From Xylophilus sp. GW821-FHT01B05 (GTDB lineage Bacteria > Pseudomonadota > Gammaproteobacteria > Burkholderiales > Burkholderiaceae_C), in assembly GCA_038961845.1 (NCBI GenBank), contig CP152408.1:1426001-1490000 (forward strand): a stretch of 64,000 bases of DNA, in the 5' to 3' direction. Under the pieces are notes generated by a model that saw only the letters and a program-made list of their open reading frames with translations, made no database searches and was not told where the DNA came from. A program made the position numbers and the translations under genes. Shown here in pieces: positions 1-8,182 of this stretch (the stretch's first letter is position 1; the number at the start of each line of letters is the position of its first letter).

Positions 1-1080
1 GCAGAAGGCGGGCGGCAGCGATTCGTCACCGTCGGCATCGGCGTCGAACAGCGCCTCGGCCGCCAGCAGCGCTTGATCGCGCATGCCGCCTTCGATCTCG
101 CGACGCTCGCGGTTGATGCTGTCCAGCGTTGTGGCCAGTTCGGTGGCGCGCGCGGCGTCGTCGGTGAGCAGGCATTCAATGCCCAGCGTCATGTCGGCCA
201 GGCGGCCGGCGGCGTTGATGCGCGGGCCCAGTGCAAAGCCGAAGTCGAAAGTGGTGGCTACGGGTGCCTTGCGCACGGCAACCGTGAACAGCGCCGCCAC
301 GCCTGGCGGCATGGCGCCGGCGCGGATGCGCTTCAGGCCTTGCGCCACCAGGCGGCGGTTGTTGGCATCTAGCCGCACCACGTCGGCCACGGTGCCCAAC
401 GCGACCAGCGGCAGCAGGGTGTCGAGCTTGGGTTGGTTGGCCACGTCGAACACGCCGCGCTTGCGCAGCTCTGCGCGCAAGGCCAGCAGCACATAGAACA
501 TGACGCCGCAGCCGGCAATGGATTTGCTCTCGAACGTGCAGTCGGGCTGGTTCGGGTTGACCAGCACGTCGGCCTCCGGCAGCACCGGGCCGGGCAAGTG
601 GTGGTCGGTGACCAGCACGCGCATGCCCAGCGCGCGGGCACGCGCCACGCCTTCGACGCTGGCAATGCCGTTGTCCACCGTCAGCAGCAGGTCGCAGCCG
701 CGTGCGTGCACGCGCTCGGAGATGGCGGCGGTCAGGCCGTAGCCGTCGACCACGCGGTCGGGCACCAGATAGTCGACCTGGCGCGCGCCCAGCATGCGCA
801 GGCCGCGCACGCCCACGGCGCAGGCGGTGGCGCCGTCGCAGTCGTAGTCGGCGACGATGCAGATGCGCTGGTCTTGCGCAATCACGTCGGCCAGCAGCAC
901 GGCGGCGGCCTCGGCGCCCAGCAGGCCGGCGGGCGGCAGCAGGCGCGCCAGGCCGTCGTCCAGCTCGTCCTGGCGCTGCACGCCGCGCGCGGCATAGAGC
1001 CGCGCCAGCAGCGGGTGCAGGCCGGCCTGCTCCAGTGCCCAGACGGCGCGCGGGGGAACATCTCTAGCTATTATTTTCAT
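1..1080 (-). CDS. recJ: single-stranded-DNA-specific 5'-3' exonuclease RecJ (3' end outside the window)
   Basis: RecJ degrades single-stranded DNA 5' to 3' in RecFOR recombination, base excision and mismatch repair in the cytoplasm. The reading frame runs off the left edge, so only about 360 N-terminal residues are present. Visible DHH-family motifs are IVADYDCDGATA (the DxDGxTA metal site), TDHHLPG (DHH), and further on FGFALGPRINAAGR, which is characteristic of RecJ. The start is the ATG at 1080, giving MKIIARDVPPRAVW. It overlaps the stop of the upstream RpfE-like gene as ATGA, so the two are probably translationally coupled. The start region lies inside a half copy of dispersed repeat family B. 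Confidence 0.95.
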   Translation of the reverse strand, partial: MKIIARDVPPRAVWALEQAGLHPLLARLYAARGVQRQDELDDGLARLLPPAGLLGAEAAAVLLADVIAQDQRICIVADYDCDGATACAVGVRGLRMLGARQVDYLVPDRVVDGYGLTAAISERVHARGCDLLLTVDNGIASVEGVARARALGMRVLVTDHHLPGPVLPEADVLVNPNQPDCTFESKSIAGCGVMFYVLLALRAELRKRGVFDVANQPKLDTLLPLVALGTVADVVRLDANNRRLVAQGLKRIRAGAMPPGVAALFTVAVRKAPVATTFDFGFALGPRINAAGRLADMTLGIECLLTDDAARATELATTLDSINRERREIEGGMRDQALLAAEALFDADADGDESLPPAFC

Positions 1081-1083
1081 AGC
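1060..1083 (-). repeat. dispersed repeat family B, half copy over the recJ start codon
   Basis: Read on the minus strand this is GCTATGAAAATAATAGCTAG, matching the 5' half of family B (GCTAT, 6-7 A/T-rich bases, ATAGCTAG). The copy holds both the recJ ATG and the TGA of the preceding gene. The 3' half with the AGCCCAGG hairpin is absent. Confidence 0.6.
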
Positions 1084-2030
1084 GACAAGTCGGCGTACAG
1101 CAAGGGCTTGCGGCCTAAAAGGCTTGAAAACTGTTGTTTCAGGCGGTCCCAGCTGCTTTGCGGGGCGCTGCGCCAGCTCTGCGCATTGCGCTCGCCGCAC
1201 AGGGTCAGGGTGACGGGCTGGCCGGCTTCGGCGGCGGCCAGGGCTTGCGCCACCTCGGCGCCGTCCAGGCGCTGCCAGGCCGCGGCCCAGCCGGCCCAGT
1301 CGTCTTGCAGCGCGGCTTGGCGCAGCGCCTGCGGCATCAGCAGGCCGGGCACCGTGGTGCGGGCGCCGGCAGGCCAGTCGCCGCTGCCGCTGAGCCAGAA
1401 GGCGTTGACCGGCGGCAGCCCGCGCTCGGTGCGGGCGTCGGTCAGCGGATGCGTGTAGAGCAGCATCTGGAACTCGCTCTGCAGCCGGCGCAGCGGGCGT
1501 GCGGCCGGGGCGTCGGGCATCCACAGGTCCAGGCTGCGGCCCATGACCCGGTCCAGCGAGGCGGTGGCCAGCCCGCGCAGGGGCTCGCCGTGTGCGCGCC
1601 AGACCAGCGGCGACACGTAGTCGAGCGCAATGCCGTCCTCGGCGAAGTAGGGCGCGACCACGGCCAGCAGCGCGCGCGATTCTTCTTCTGCCAACTGCAG
1701 GCCGGCCGGGGCGGTCATGGCGATGTGGTCGGGCGCGATGCGCCAGTGGCAGGGCGTGACATGGGCCCAGGCGGCAGTGCCCGGGTCGGTGCCGGCCAGC
1801 GCCAGCGCATGCGCGGCCCAGGGCAATTGGCCATCGCCGCGGCCGGCAATGCCCAGCAGCGTGGCCAGCACGCGTTCGTGCGGCGGTGACAGGGTGAATT
1901 CATCGCCGGCATCGGTGCCGGCGGGCGTCAGCCGGGCCAGCAGGCGCTCCAGCTGTGGCAGGCGCAGGCCGCGCCGCTGCGCTGCGCAGCCCTCGGCATC
2001 GGTGGCTGCGAACGGGATCAGAAGGTGCAT
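1077..2030 (-). CDS. RpfE-type regulatory protein (phosphoglycerate mutase-like family)
   Basis: A 317-residue protein that I recognise as the 'regulatory protein RpfE type' found beside recJ in many Burkholderiales; its biochemical role is not established. It begins MHLLIPFAATDAEGC and has no signal peptide. The middle contains LQSEFQMLLYTHPLTDAR and LPPVNAFWLSGSGDW, blocks conserved in this family. The open frame extends upstream to 2837 through an antisense shadow of mntA/hepT. I chose the ATG at 2030 because it gives the family N-terminus. It forms an ATGA overlap with recJ and probably shares its transcript. Function assigned by family resemblance only. Confidence 0.8.
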   Translation of the reverse strand: MHLLIPFAATDAEGCAAQRRGLRLPQLERLLARLTPAGTDAGDEFTLSPPHERVLATLLGIAGRGDGQLPWAAHALALAGTDPGTAAWAHVTPCHWRIAPDHIAMTAPAGLQLAEEESRALLAVVAPYFAEDGIALDYVSPLVWRAHGEPLRGLATASLDRVMGRSLDLWMPDAPAARPLRRLQSEFQMLLYTHPLTDARTERGLPPVNAFWLSGSGDWPAGARTTVPGLLMPQALRQAALQDDWAGWAAAWQRLDGAEVAQALAAAEAGQPVTLTLCGERNAQSWRSAPQSSWDRLKQQFSSLLGRKPLLYADLSL

Positions 2031-2123
2031 GGGCGCGATTGTCGCGCCTATGTCCTTGGCCGCCCTTGCCCTGCTACGGGTGGATGCAGAAGGGCATGGC
2101 GATTCGATCACAATCAGGCGCTC

Positions 2124-2549
2124 ATGCCATCCCTGACTTCTTCCCGGCCCGCCCTGCCGCGTGACGCGCTCGTCGCGTTGCTGCAGCAGCGCGTGCCCGG
2201 CCTGCTGGGCATCTATGCCTTTGGCAGCCAGATGACTGGTACGGCCGGCCCGGAAAGCGATCTGGACCTGGCGGTGCTGGTGGCCGGCTATGCCGACCCG
2301 GTACGGCTGTGGGAACTGGCCTCTGACCTGGCTGGCATCGCCGGCTGCGAGGTCGACCTGTTGGACCTGCGCGCCGCCTCTACCGTCATGCAATACCAGG
2401 TACTGATGACCGGCGAGCGCTGGTGGGCCGTAGATGTGCGCGCCGGCCTGTTCGAGGCCTTTGTGCTCAGCGAGAAAACCGCGCTGGACGAAGCCCGCGC
2501 CGGCCTGCTGGCCGACATTGCCCGCGAAGGACGCATCCATGGCCGATGA
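2124..2549 (+). CDS. mntA: MNT-domain nucleotidyltransferase antitoxin (MntA)
   Basis: A 141-residue minimal nucleotidyltransferase, the antitoxin of MNT/HEPN type VII toxin-antitoxin pairs. Members of this family AMPylate a tyrosine of their HepT partner and neutralise it. The signature GSX10DXD is intact: G34-S35, then D46 and D48 (GSQMTGTAGPESDLD). A third acidic position is at CEVDLLDL (D78). The ATG at 2124 is preferred over the upstream in-frame start at 2025, which would add 33 residues unrelated to the family. The 3' end overlaps hepT by 11 bases, as expected for a coupled pair. MntA is upstream of HepT here. Confidence 0.85.
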   Translation: MPSLTSSRPALPRDALVALLQQRVPGLLGIYAFGSQMTGTAGPESDLDLAVLVAGYADPVRLWELASDLAGIAGCEVDLLDLRAASTVMQYQVLMTGERWWAVDVRAGLFEAFVLSEKTALDEARAGLLADIAREGRIHGR

Positions 2550-2955
2550 CGTGCTGCTGAACAAGGCGGCGACCATAGAGCGTTGCGTGGCACGGGCCCG
2601 CGATGAGTATGCGAACGATCCCGCCGGCTTCTCGGTCGACTTAACGCGCCAGGACGCCGCCATCCTGAACATCCAGCGCGCCTGCGAGGCGGCGCTGGAC
2701 ATGGGGCAGCACCTGGTGCGGCGCGACCAGTTGGGCCTGCCGCAAAGTGCGCGCGATGTGTTTGCCCTGCTGGCGCAGGCGGGTGCGATCGATGCCGGCC
2801 TGGCGCAATCGCTGCAGCGCATGGTGGGCTTTCGCAACGTGGCGGTGCACGACTACCAGAAGCTGCAATTGCCGATCACGCTGGCCGTGATCGAACACCA
2901 CCTGGATGACTTCCTGCGCTTTGCGCAGACGCTGTTGCTGCGCGATGCGTCCTAG
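2539..2955 (+). CDS. hepT: HEPN-domain RNase toxin (HepT)
   Basis: A 138-residue all-helical HEPN protein, the putative RNase toxin partner of MntA. The active-site motif RX4HXY is complete: R99-N100-VAV-H104-D-Y106. Y106 is the residue that would be AMPylated, by analogy with characterised MntA-HepT pairs. The start ATG lies within the last codons of mntA (11-base overlap). The first 35 residues of the longer open frame (from 2434) belong to a shadow frame of mntA. The next gene, lolF, starts 23 bases downstream on the same strand, so read-through into the essential Lol genes is possible. Confidence 0.85.
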   Translation: MADDVLLNKAATIERCVARARDEYANDPAGFSVDLTRQDAAILNIQRACEAALDMGQHLVRRDQLGLPQSARDVFALLAQAGAIDAGLAQSLQRMVGFRNVAVHDYQKLQLPITLAVIEHHLDDFLRFAQTLLLRDAS

Positions 2956-2978
2956 AAGAACAAGGCTTTTTTCACACC

Positions 2979-4235
2979 ATGCAACTCCCCTACGAACTGG
3001 CCCTGGGCCTGCGCTACACCCGCGCCGGGCGCGCCACGCGGCGCAATGGGTTCATCTCTTTCATCTCGGGCGTGTCCATGCTGGGCATTGCGCTGGGGGT
3101 GGCGGCGCTGATCATCGTGTTGTCGGTGATGAACGGCTTCCAGAAGGACGTGCGCGACCGCATGCTGTCGGTGGTGTCGCACATCGAAATCTTTGCGCCC
3201 GGTGGCGCGGCGCTGCCCGATCCGGTCAAGACCATGGCCGAGGCGCGGCGCAACCCGGCGGTGGTCGGGGCGGCCACCTTCATCTCTGCCCAGGCGCTGC
3301 TGGCACGCGGCGACGACATGCGTGGCGTGATGGTGCGCGGCATTGACCCGGCACACGAGGGCGATGTGGCCGACCTGGGTTCCGGTGACCACGCCGCCGT
3401 GCTGCAAAAACTGGTGCCGGGGCAGTTCGGCATCGTGCTGGGGGTGGAGCTGGCGCGTGCGCTGGGCGTGGGCGTTGGCGACCCGATCACGCTGGTGGCG
3501 CCCAATGGCGATGTGACGCCTGCGGGCGTGGTGCCGCGGCTCAAGCGCATGACCGTGGTGGGCACTTTTGACTCCGGCCACTACGAGTACGACTCCAGCC
3601 TGGCCATGCTCCACCAGGACGATGCGGCGCGGCTGTTTCGCCTGGAGGGGCCGACCGGCATCCGCCTGAGGATCAAGGACTTGCAGCAGGCGCGCCAGGT
3701 GGCGGCGCAACTGGCCGGCTCGCTCTCGGGCGACCTGCTGATCCGCGATTGGACGCAGCAGAACAAGACCTGGTTCTCGGCCGTGGAGCTGGAGAAACGC
3801 ATGATGTTCATCATCCTGACCCTGATCGTCGCCGTGGCGGCTTTCAACCTGGTGTCCACGCTGGTCATGACCGTGACCGACAAGCGCGCCGACATCGCCA
3901 TCCTGCGCACCCTGGGCGCCAGCCCGCGCAGCATCATGGGCATCTTCGTGGTGCAGGGCGCCATGGTGGGCGTGATCGGCACGCTCGGCGGCCTGGTGCT
4001 GGGCCTGCTGATTGCCTTCAACATCGATGTCATCGTGCCCTTTCTTGAACAGCTCTTTCACGCCAGTTTCCTGCCCAAGGATGTCTACCTGATCAGCCGC
4101 ATGCCCAGCGACCCGCAGCGCGGCGACATCGTGCCGATCGCCGCCATCTCATTGGTGCTGGCCTTTATCGCCACGCTCTACCCCAGCTGGCGCGCCAGCC
4201 GCGTCAACCCGGCGGAGGCACTGCGCTATGAATAG
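2979..4235 (+). CDS. lolC: lipoprotein-releasing ABC transporter permease, LolC/LolE-type (LolF)
   Basis: Inner-membrane permease that, with LolD, extracts mature lipoproteins from the inner membrane and hands them to LolA. At 418 residues it has the family layout: an N-terminal amphipathic stretch and TM1 (about 26-50), a large periplasmic domain (about 50-270), then three TM segments near 275-300, 320-345 and 375-400 in an FtsX fold. The N-terminus (YELALGLRYTRAGRATRRNG) and the VTDKRADIAILRTLGAS coupling-helix region are typical. Only one permease gene precedes lolD, which suggests a homodimeric LolF-type arrangement rather than a LolC/LolE heterodimer. A repeat A copy separates it from lolD. 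Confidence 0.92.
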   Translation: MQLPYELALGLRYTRAGRATRRNGFISFISGVSMLGIALGVAALIIVLSVMNGFQKDVRDRMLSVVSHIEIFAPGGAALPDPVKTMAEARRNPAVVGAATFISAQALLARGDDMRGVMVRGIDPAHEGDVADLGSGDHAAVLQKLVPGQFGIVLGVELARALGVGVGDPITLVAPNGDVTPAGVVPRLKRMTVVGTFDSGHYEYDSSLAMLHQDDAARLFRLEGPTGIRLRIKDLQQARQVAAQLAGSLSGDLLIRDWTQQNKTWFSAVELEKRMMFIILTLIVAVAAFNLVSTLVMTVTDKRADIAILRTLGASPRSIMGIFVVQGAMVGVIGTLGGLVLGLLIAFNIDVIVPFLEQLFHASFLPKDVYLISRMPSDPQRGDIVPIAAISLVLAFIATLYPSWRASRVNPAEALRYE

Positions 4236-4237
4236 GT

Positions 4238-4310
4238 TCGCCCCCAGGCTCCGCACTGCCCCGGTTCGGGGGCAATACCAGCGGCCCGGCAAAGCCGGTT
4301 CCACGGCGCC
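4238..4310 (+). repeat. dispersed repeat family A, copy 1 (lolC-lolD gap)
   Basis: Begins 3 bases after the TAG of lolC in the same orientation. It contains CGCCCCCAGGCTCCGCAC, the paired block CCCCGGTTCGGGGG and the hairpin GGCCCGGCAAAGCCGGTTCC. It lies inside an apparent operon, so it is unlikely to be a simple terminator. Confidence 0.8.
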
Positions 4311-4375
4311 CTTGGGTTGGGCCGTGTCGGTTTCATGCATCGCGGGTCATGTGATGGTGTGGTGGAGCAACTGAG

Positions 4376-5056
4376 ATGCAAGCTGTCGTACTGAAGGCCG
4401 AAGGCCTGACCAAGCGCTTTCGTGAAGGGCGCATCGACCTCACCGTGCTGCACGGTGTGGATCTTGAGGTGCGCGCGGGCGAGACGCTGGCCATCGTCGG
4501 TGCCTCTGGCTCGGGCAAGAGCACGCTGCTGCATTTGCTGGGTGGGCTGGACGCGCCCAGCGCCGGCTCGGTCACCCTGCAGGGCCAGCCGCTGGCCCAG
4601 CTCGACGCTGCGGCCCAGGGGCGGCTGCGCAACCAGCACCTGGGTTTTGTCTACCAGTTCCACCACCTGCTGCCCGAGTTCAGCGCGCGCGACAACGTCG
4701 CCATGCCGCTGCGCATCCGGCGCGACCTGCCGCAGTCCTATAACGCGGCAGCCGACCGCGTGCTGGCAGCCGTGGGCCTGGCAGAGCGGGTGCTTCACCG
4801 CCCGGCCGAGCTGTCGGGCGGCGAGCGCCAGCGCGTCGCCATCGCGCGGGCGCTGGTTACCAAGCCAGCCTGCGTTCTGGCCGACGAGCCCACCGGCAAC
4901 CTTGACCGCAACACGGCCGACGGCGTATTCGAGTTGATGATGGGCCTGGCGCGCGAGCAGGGCACGGCCTTTGTCGTGGTGACCCATGACGACAGCCTGG
5001 CCGCGCGCTGCGACCGGCGGCTGCGGCTGGTGTCGGGACGTTTCGCTGAGGGCTAG
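4376..5056 (+). CDS. lolD: lipoprotein-releasing ABC transporter ATPase LolD
   Basis: The ATPase that powers lipoprotein release with the LolC-type permease upstream. At 226 residues it has every ABC motif: Walker [10 protein letters not shown] (42-50), the Q-loop in [17 protein letters not shown], signature LSGGERQR, Walker [12 protein letters not shown] and the H-loop in VVTHDD. The [14 protein letters not shown] segment is characteristic of LolD. The start ATG at 4376 gives [15 protein letters not shown]. It is separated from lolC by 140 bases holding repeat A copy 1. It converges with the VWA gene with only 10 bases between stop codons. Confidence 0.95.
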   Translation: MQAVVLKAEGLTKRFREGRIDLTVLHGVDLEVRAGETLAIVGASGSGKSTLLHLLGGLDAPSAGSVTLQGQPLAQLDAAAQGRLRNQHLGFVYQFHHLLPEFSARDNVAMPLRIRRDLPQSYNAAADRVLAAVGLAERVLHRPAELSGGERQRVAIARALVTKPACVLADEPTGNLDRNTADGVFELMMGLAREQGTAFVVVTHDDSLAARCDRRLRLVSGRFAEG

Positions 5057-5066
5057 GGAGGGGGCT

Positions 5067-6188
5067 TCAAGCTACCCGATGGAACCACCACATCGAGAGG
5101 GTCGCCGCCAGCAGCGCCAACGCGGCACCCACCAGCGCGAACAGCGCCGACACCTCGGTCTCGCGCTTCTCCACCGCCAGACGTGAGCTGAGCGTGTCGT
5201 AGACCTTCTTCAGATCCGGCGCGCTGCCGGCAAAAAAGTATTCCGCATTGGTCTTGGTGGCCACCGCCTTGAGCGTGTCCTCGTCCAGCCGCACCCGCAT
5301 CGACCAGCCCTCGAAACCTATGGTTTCGCCCTCGCGCGTGCCCACGCCCACGGTATAGACCCGCACGCCGCGGTCGGCGGCGATCTGGGCGGCATCCAGC
5401 GGGTCGACGCCGGTGGTGCGCTGGCCGTCGGTCAGCATCACGATGGCGGCAGAGGTAAAGGAGCCGGGGGCGACCGGAGGCGGCGGCTTTTTTTGCAGAT
5501 CGGCGTCTATGGTGTCCAGCGGCGACAGCCGCGGGCCGCCGCGCGGGCCCATGCCCAGCGACGCAATGTCGATGCCGGTGTTGGGGAAGAGTGTGGCCAG
5601 CGACAGCATCAGGCCATTGCCGGTGGCGGTGCCGCGTTGCAGTTGAAAGCTGTCGATGGCGGTCACCAGGTCGTCACGCGACTGGGTTGGCAACTGCGCT
5701 ACCTGCGCGCTGCCGGCAAAGGCCACCACGCCTACGCGCACATGGCGTGGCAACTGGGTAATGAAGAGCTTGGCTGAGTCCTGCGCGGCGATCAGCCGGT
5801 TCGGCTTCACGTCGGTGGCGCGCATGCTGGCAGAGACGTCGATGGCCAGGATGATGGTCTGCTGCTGCGAGGGCAGGGCGATCACCGCCACTGGCCGTGC
5901 AGCGGCCAGCAGCATGGCGGCCAGCGCCAGCAGCAACAGCAGCGGCGGCAGGTGGCGGCGCCAGCCCGGGCCCTTGCCCATGGCCTCGCGCACCAGCGAC
6001 AGGCTGGCATAGCGCACCGCCAGCTTGCGCCGCCGGCCCTGCATCCAGACATAGAGCAGCACCAGCAGCGGCAGCGCCAGCAGCAGCCACAGCATCTGCG
6101 GCCAGAGAAAGTCCGGCACCGGTACCGCCGACCAGAAGGCATACCAGCGGTCCAGCCAGTGGGGGGCGTTCAGCTCGGGTGTGGGCAT
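5067..6188 (-). CDS. VWA-domain membrane protein (BatA-like)
   Basis: A 373-residue protein with a von Willebrand A domain anchored in the inner membrane. Two N-terminal hydrophobic segments (about 32-48 and 82-98) precede the VWA domain, and a C-terminal TM segment lies at about 350-368. The MIDAS metal site is intact: DVSAS (D117, S119, S121) and MLTDG. This is the BatA layout. It is the last gene of the run protease-moxR-DUF58-VWA, separated from DUF58 by 18 bases. In such clusters the MoxR ATPase is thought to remodel or load metal into a VWA partner. The actual substrate cannot be read from sequence. Confidence 0.85.
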   Translation of the reverse strand: MPTPELNAPHWLDRWYAFWSAVPVPDFLWPQMLWLLLALPLLVLLYVWMQGRRRKLAVRYASLSLVREAMGKGPGWRRHLPPLLLLLALAAMLLAAARPVAVIALPSQQQTIILAIDVSASMRATDVKPNRLIAAQDSAKLFITQLPRHVRVGVVAFAGSAQVAQLPTQSRDDLVTAIDSFQLQRGTATGNGLMLSLATLFPNTGIDIASLGMGPRGGPRLSPLDTIDADLQKKPPPPVAPGSFTSAAIVMLTDGQRTTGVDPLDAAQIAADRGVRVYTVGVGTREGETIGFEGWSMRVRLDEDTLKAVATKTNAEYFFAGSAPDLKKVYDTLSSRLAVEKRETEVSALFALVGAALALLAATLSMWWFHRVA

Positions 6189-6206
6189 GGCAGGTGTGGA
6201 AAAGGC

Positions 6207-7160
6207 TCAGGCGGCGCGTGTGGCGGGTGCGCCCCGCTGGCGCGAGCGGCGGCGCCGCAGTTCAGAGAAGCGTATGACGGCGGCCACCAAGTCGTCTTCG
6301 GTGGACAGCTCCAGCGCGTCCACGCCGGCCGTGGCCAGGCTGGCGCGCAGAGCTTCCTCGCGGGCGGCGGCGATGCGCGCAAAGCGCTGGCGAAACAGCC
6401 GGTCATGCGTGTCGACCAGCAATTGCTCGCCGGTTTCGGCGTCGCGCATGGCGACCAGGCCAATGTCGGGCAACGCCAGCTCCAGCGGATCGAACAGGCG
6501 CACGGCGACCACGTCGTGCCGCTCGGCCAGGCGGCCCAGGGGCTTTTCCCAGCCGGGCGCACTGATGAAGTCGGATACGACAAACACCGTGCCGCGCTGG
6601 CGCAACGCGCGGCCCAACGTCTCCAGCCAGGGGCCCAGGCTGGTCGGAGCCACCGGGCCGGAGGCGGGCGCGGCTTGTAGGCAGCACTGCAGCAGATGCA
6701 GCACATGGGCGCGTCCGCCGCGCGCGGGAATCCAGCGCTCGGCGCCACTGCCGCCCAGCAGTGCGCCCACTCGGTTGCCATGGCGGGTTAGCAGGCGCGC
6801 AATGGTGCCGACGAATTCGGCCTGCACCGTGCGCTTGCGGCGTGCGCTCGAGCCAAAGTCCACCGAGGCGCTTTGGTCCACCACGAACCAGGTGGCCATC
6901 TCGCGGTCTTCGGTGAAGACGCGCACATGCGGCACCTGGGTGCGGGCGGTGACGTTCCAGTCGATGTGGCGCACGTCGTCGTGCGGCTGGTACTCGCGCA
7001 GATCGGCCAGGTCCAGCCCGGCACCGCGCTTGAGCGTGCGGTAGTTGCCCTGCAGCAGGCCGTCGAGCCGGCGCAGTGCCGTCCATTCGAGCCGGCGCAG
7101 CAAGGCCTCGACATTGCGCGCGTGCGGCGCTGCGGGAGTTTCAGGCGGCACGCTTTTCAT
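6207..7160 (-). CDS. DUF58 domain protein of a MoxR/VWA cluster
   Basis: A 317-residue DUF58 protein, a degenerate VWA-like family almost always encoded after MoxR ATPases. The DUF58 core block is clear: ADLREYQPHDDVRHIDW followed by VRVFTEDRE and WFVVDQSAS, the last a MIDAS-like DxSxS. No convincing membrane segment is visible, so it is probably cytoplasmic and may recruit MoxR to the VWA protein. I chose the ATG at 7160 (MKSVPPETPAAPHARN); it overlaps the moxR 3' end by 20 bases. The longer frame from 7196 would overlap moxR further with no family support. Confidence 0.85.
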   Translation of the reverse strand: MKSVPPETPAAPHARNVEALLRRLEWTALRRLDGLLQGNYRTLKRGAGLDLADLREYQPHDDVRHIDWNVTARTQVPHVRVFTEDREMATWFVVDQSASVDFGSSARRKRTVQAEFVGTIARLLTRHGNRVGALLGGSGAERWIPARGGRAHVLHLLQCCLQAAPASGPVAPTSLGPWLETLGRALRQRGTVFVVSDFISAPGWEKPLGRLAERHDVVAVRLFDPLELALPDIGLVAMRDAETGEQLLVDTHDRLFRQRFARIAAAREEALRASLATAGVDALELSTEDDLVAAVIRFSELRRRRSRQRGAPATRAA

Positions 7161-8151
7161 ACTCGTTGTGCAGCGGCTTGGTGGGTGCCGGCACATGCGC
7201 CATCAGGCGGGCAATCAATGCGTCGGCGGTGATGCCTTCGGCCAGCGCTTCATAAGACAGTGCCATGCGGTGGCGCAGCACGTCGGGCACCAGATCGGCC
7301 ATGTCGGCAGGCAGGGCGTAGTCGCGGCCACGCAGCATGGCCAGCGCGCGTGCGCCTTCGGCCAGGCTGATGGTGGCACGCGGACTGGCGCCATAGGCTA
7401 ATAGGTGGCCGAAGTTCTTCAGGCCGATCTCATCCGGTCGGCGCGTGGCCGCCACCAGTCGCACCGCGTATTGCAGCAGCGACGGATCTATATAGACGCG
7501 GTGGCACTGCGCCTGCAGCTCGGCCAACTGCGCCGTAGTGGCCACCGGCACCACCGGCGCCGGCGGGTGCATGGCGCGCTGCACGATGACGAATTCGTCC
7601 TCGTCGCTCGGGTAGTCGACCAGCACCTTCATCATGAAACGGTCCACCTGCGCCTCGGGCAGCGGATAGGTGCCTTCGGTTTCCACCGGGTTCTGCGTGG
7701 CCATCACCAGGAAGGGCGAGGGCACGCGGTGTGTCTCGCCGGCGATGGTGACCTGGCGCTCTTGCATCACCTCCAGCAGCGCGCTCTGCACCTTGGCCGG
7801 GGCGCGGTTGATTTCGTCGGCCAGCAGCAGATTGGCAAAGACCGGGCCCAGCGCGGTGCTGAAGTCGCCCGTCTTCTGGTTGTAGAGCCGGGTGCCGACC
7901 AGATCGGCCGGCACCAGATCCGGTGTGAACTGGATGCGCTTGAAGCTGCCCTGCACCGCGCCCGCCAAGGTCTTGATGGTGAGCGTCTTGGCCAGGCCCG
8001 GCACGCCTTCGACCAGCAGGTGGCCCTGCGCCAGCATGGCCACCATCACCCGTTCCAGGAAGCGGTCCTGGCCGACGACGATGCGCTTGACCTCGAACAG
8101 CACCTGCTCCATGAGCGAGGCGCTGGGGGATTCGCGGAGAGGGGCGTTCAT
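7141..8151 (-). CDS. MoxR-family AAA+ ATPase
   Basis: A 336-residue AAA+ ATPase of the MoxR family, cytoplasmic and chaperone-like. Walker A is GVPGLAKT (49-56), Walker B LLADEINRAPAKVQSALLE, sensor 1 lies in FLVMATQNPVETEGTYPLPE, and the arginine-finger region includes AQVDRFMMK. The C-terminal lid carries SPRATISL, typical of MoxR. The gene follows the protease gene after 31 bases and overlaps DUF58 by 20, so the four genes look like one transcript. Full catalytic motifs suggest an active enzyme. Confidence 0.93.
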   Translation of the reverse strand: MNAPLRESPSASLMEQVLFEVKRIVVGQDRFLERVMVAMLAQGHLLVEGVPGLAKTLTIKTLAGAVQGSFKRIQFTPDLVPADLVGTRLYNQKTGDFSTALGPVFANLLLADEINRAPAKVQSALLEVMQERQVTIAGETHRVPSPFLVMATQNPVETEGTYPLPEAQVDRFMMKVLVDYPSDEDEFVIVQRAMHPPAPVVPVATTAQLAELQAQCHRVYIDPSLLQYAVRLVAATRRPDEIGLKNFGHLLAYGASPRATISLAEGARALAMLRGRDYALPADMADLVPDVLRHRMALSYEALAEGITADALIARLMAHVPAPTKPLHNEYEKRAA

Positions 8152-8182
8152 GGGGCTCCTGGTAAGAGATGGATGGCAGGGC

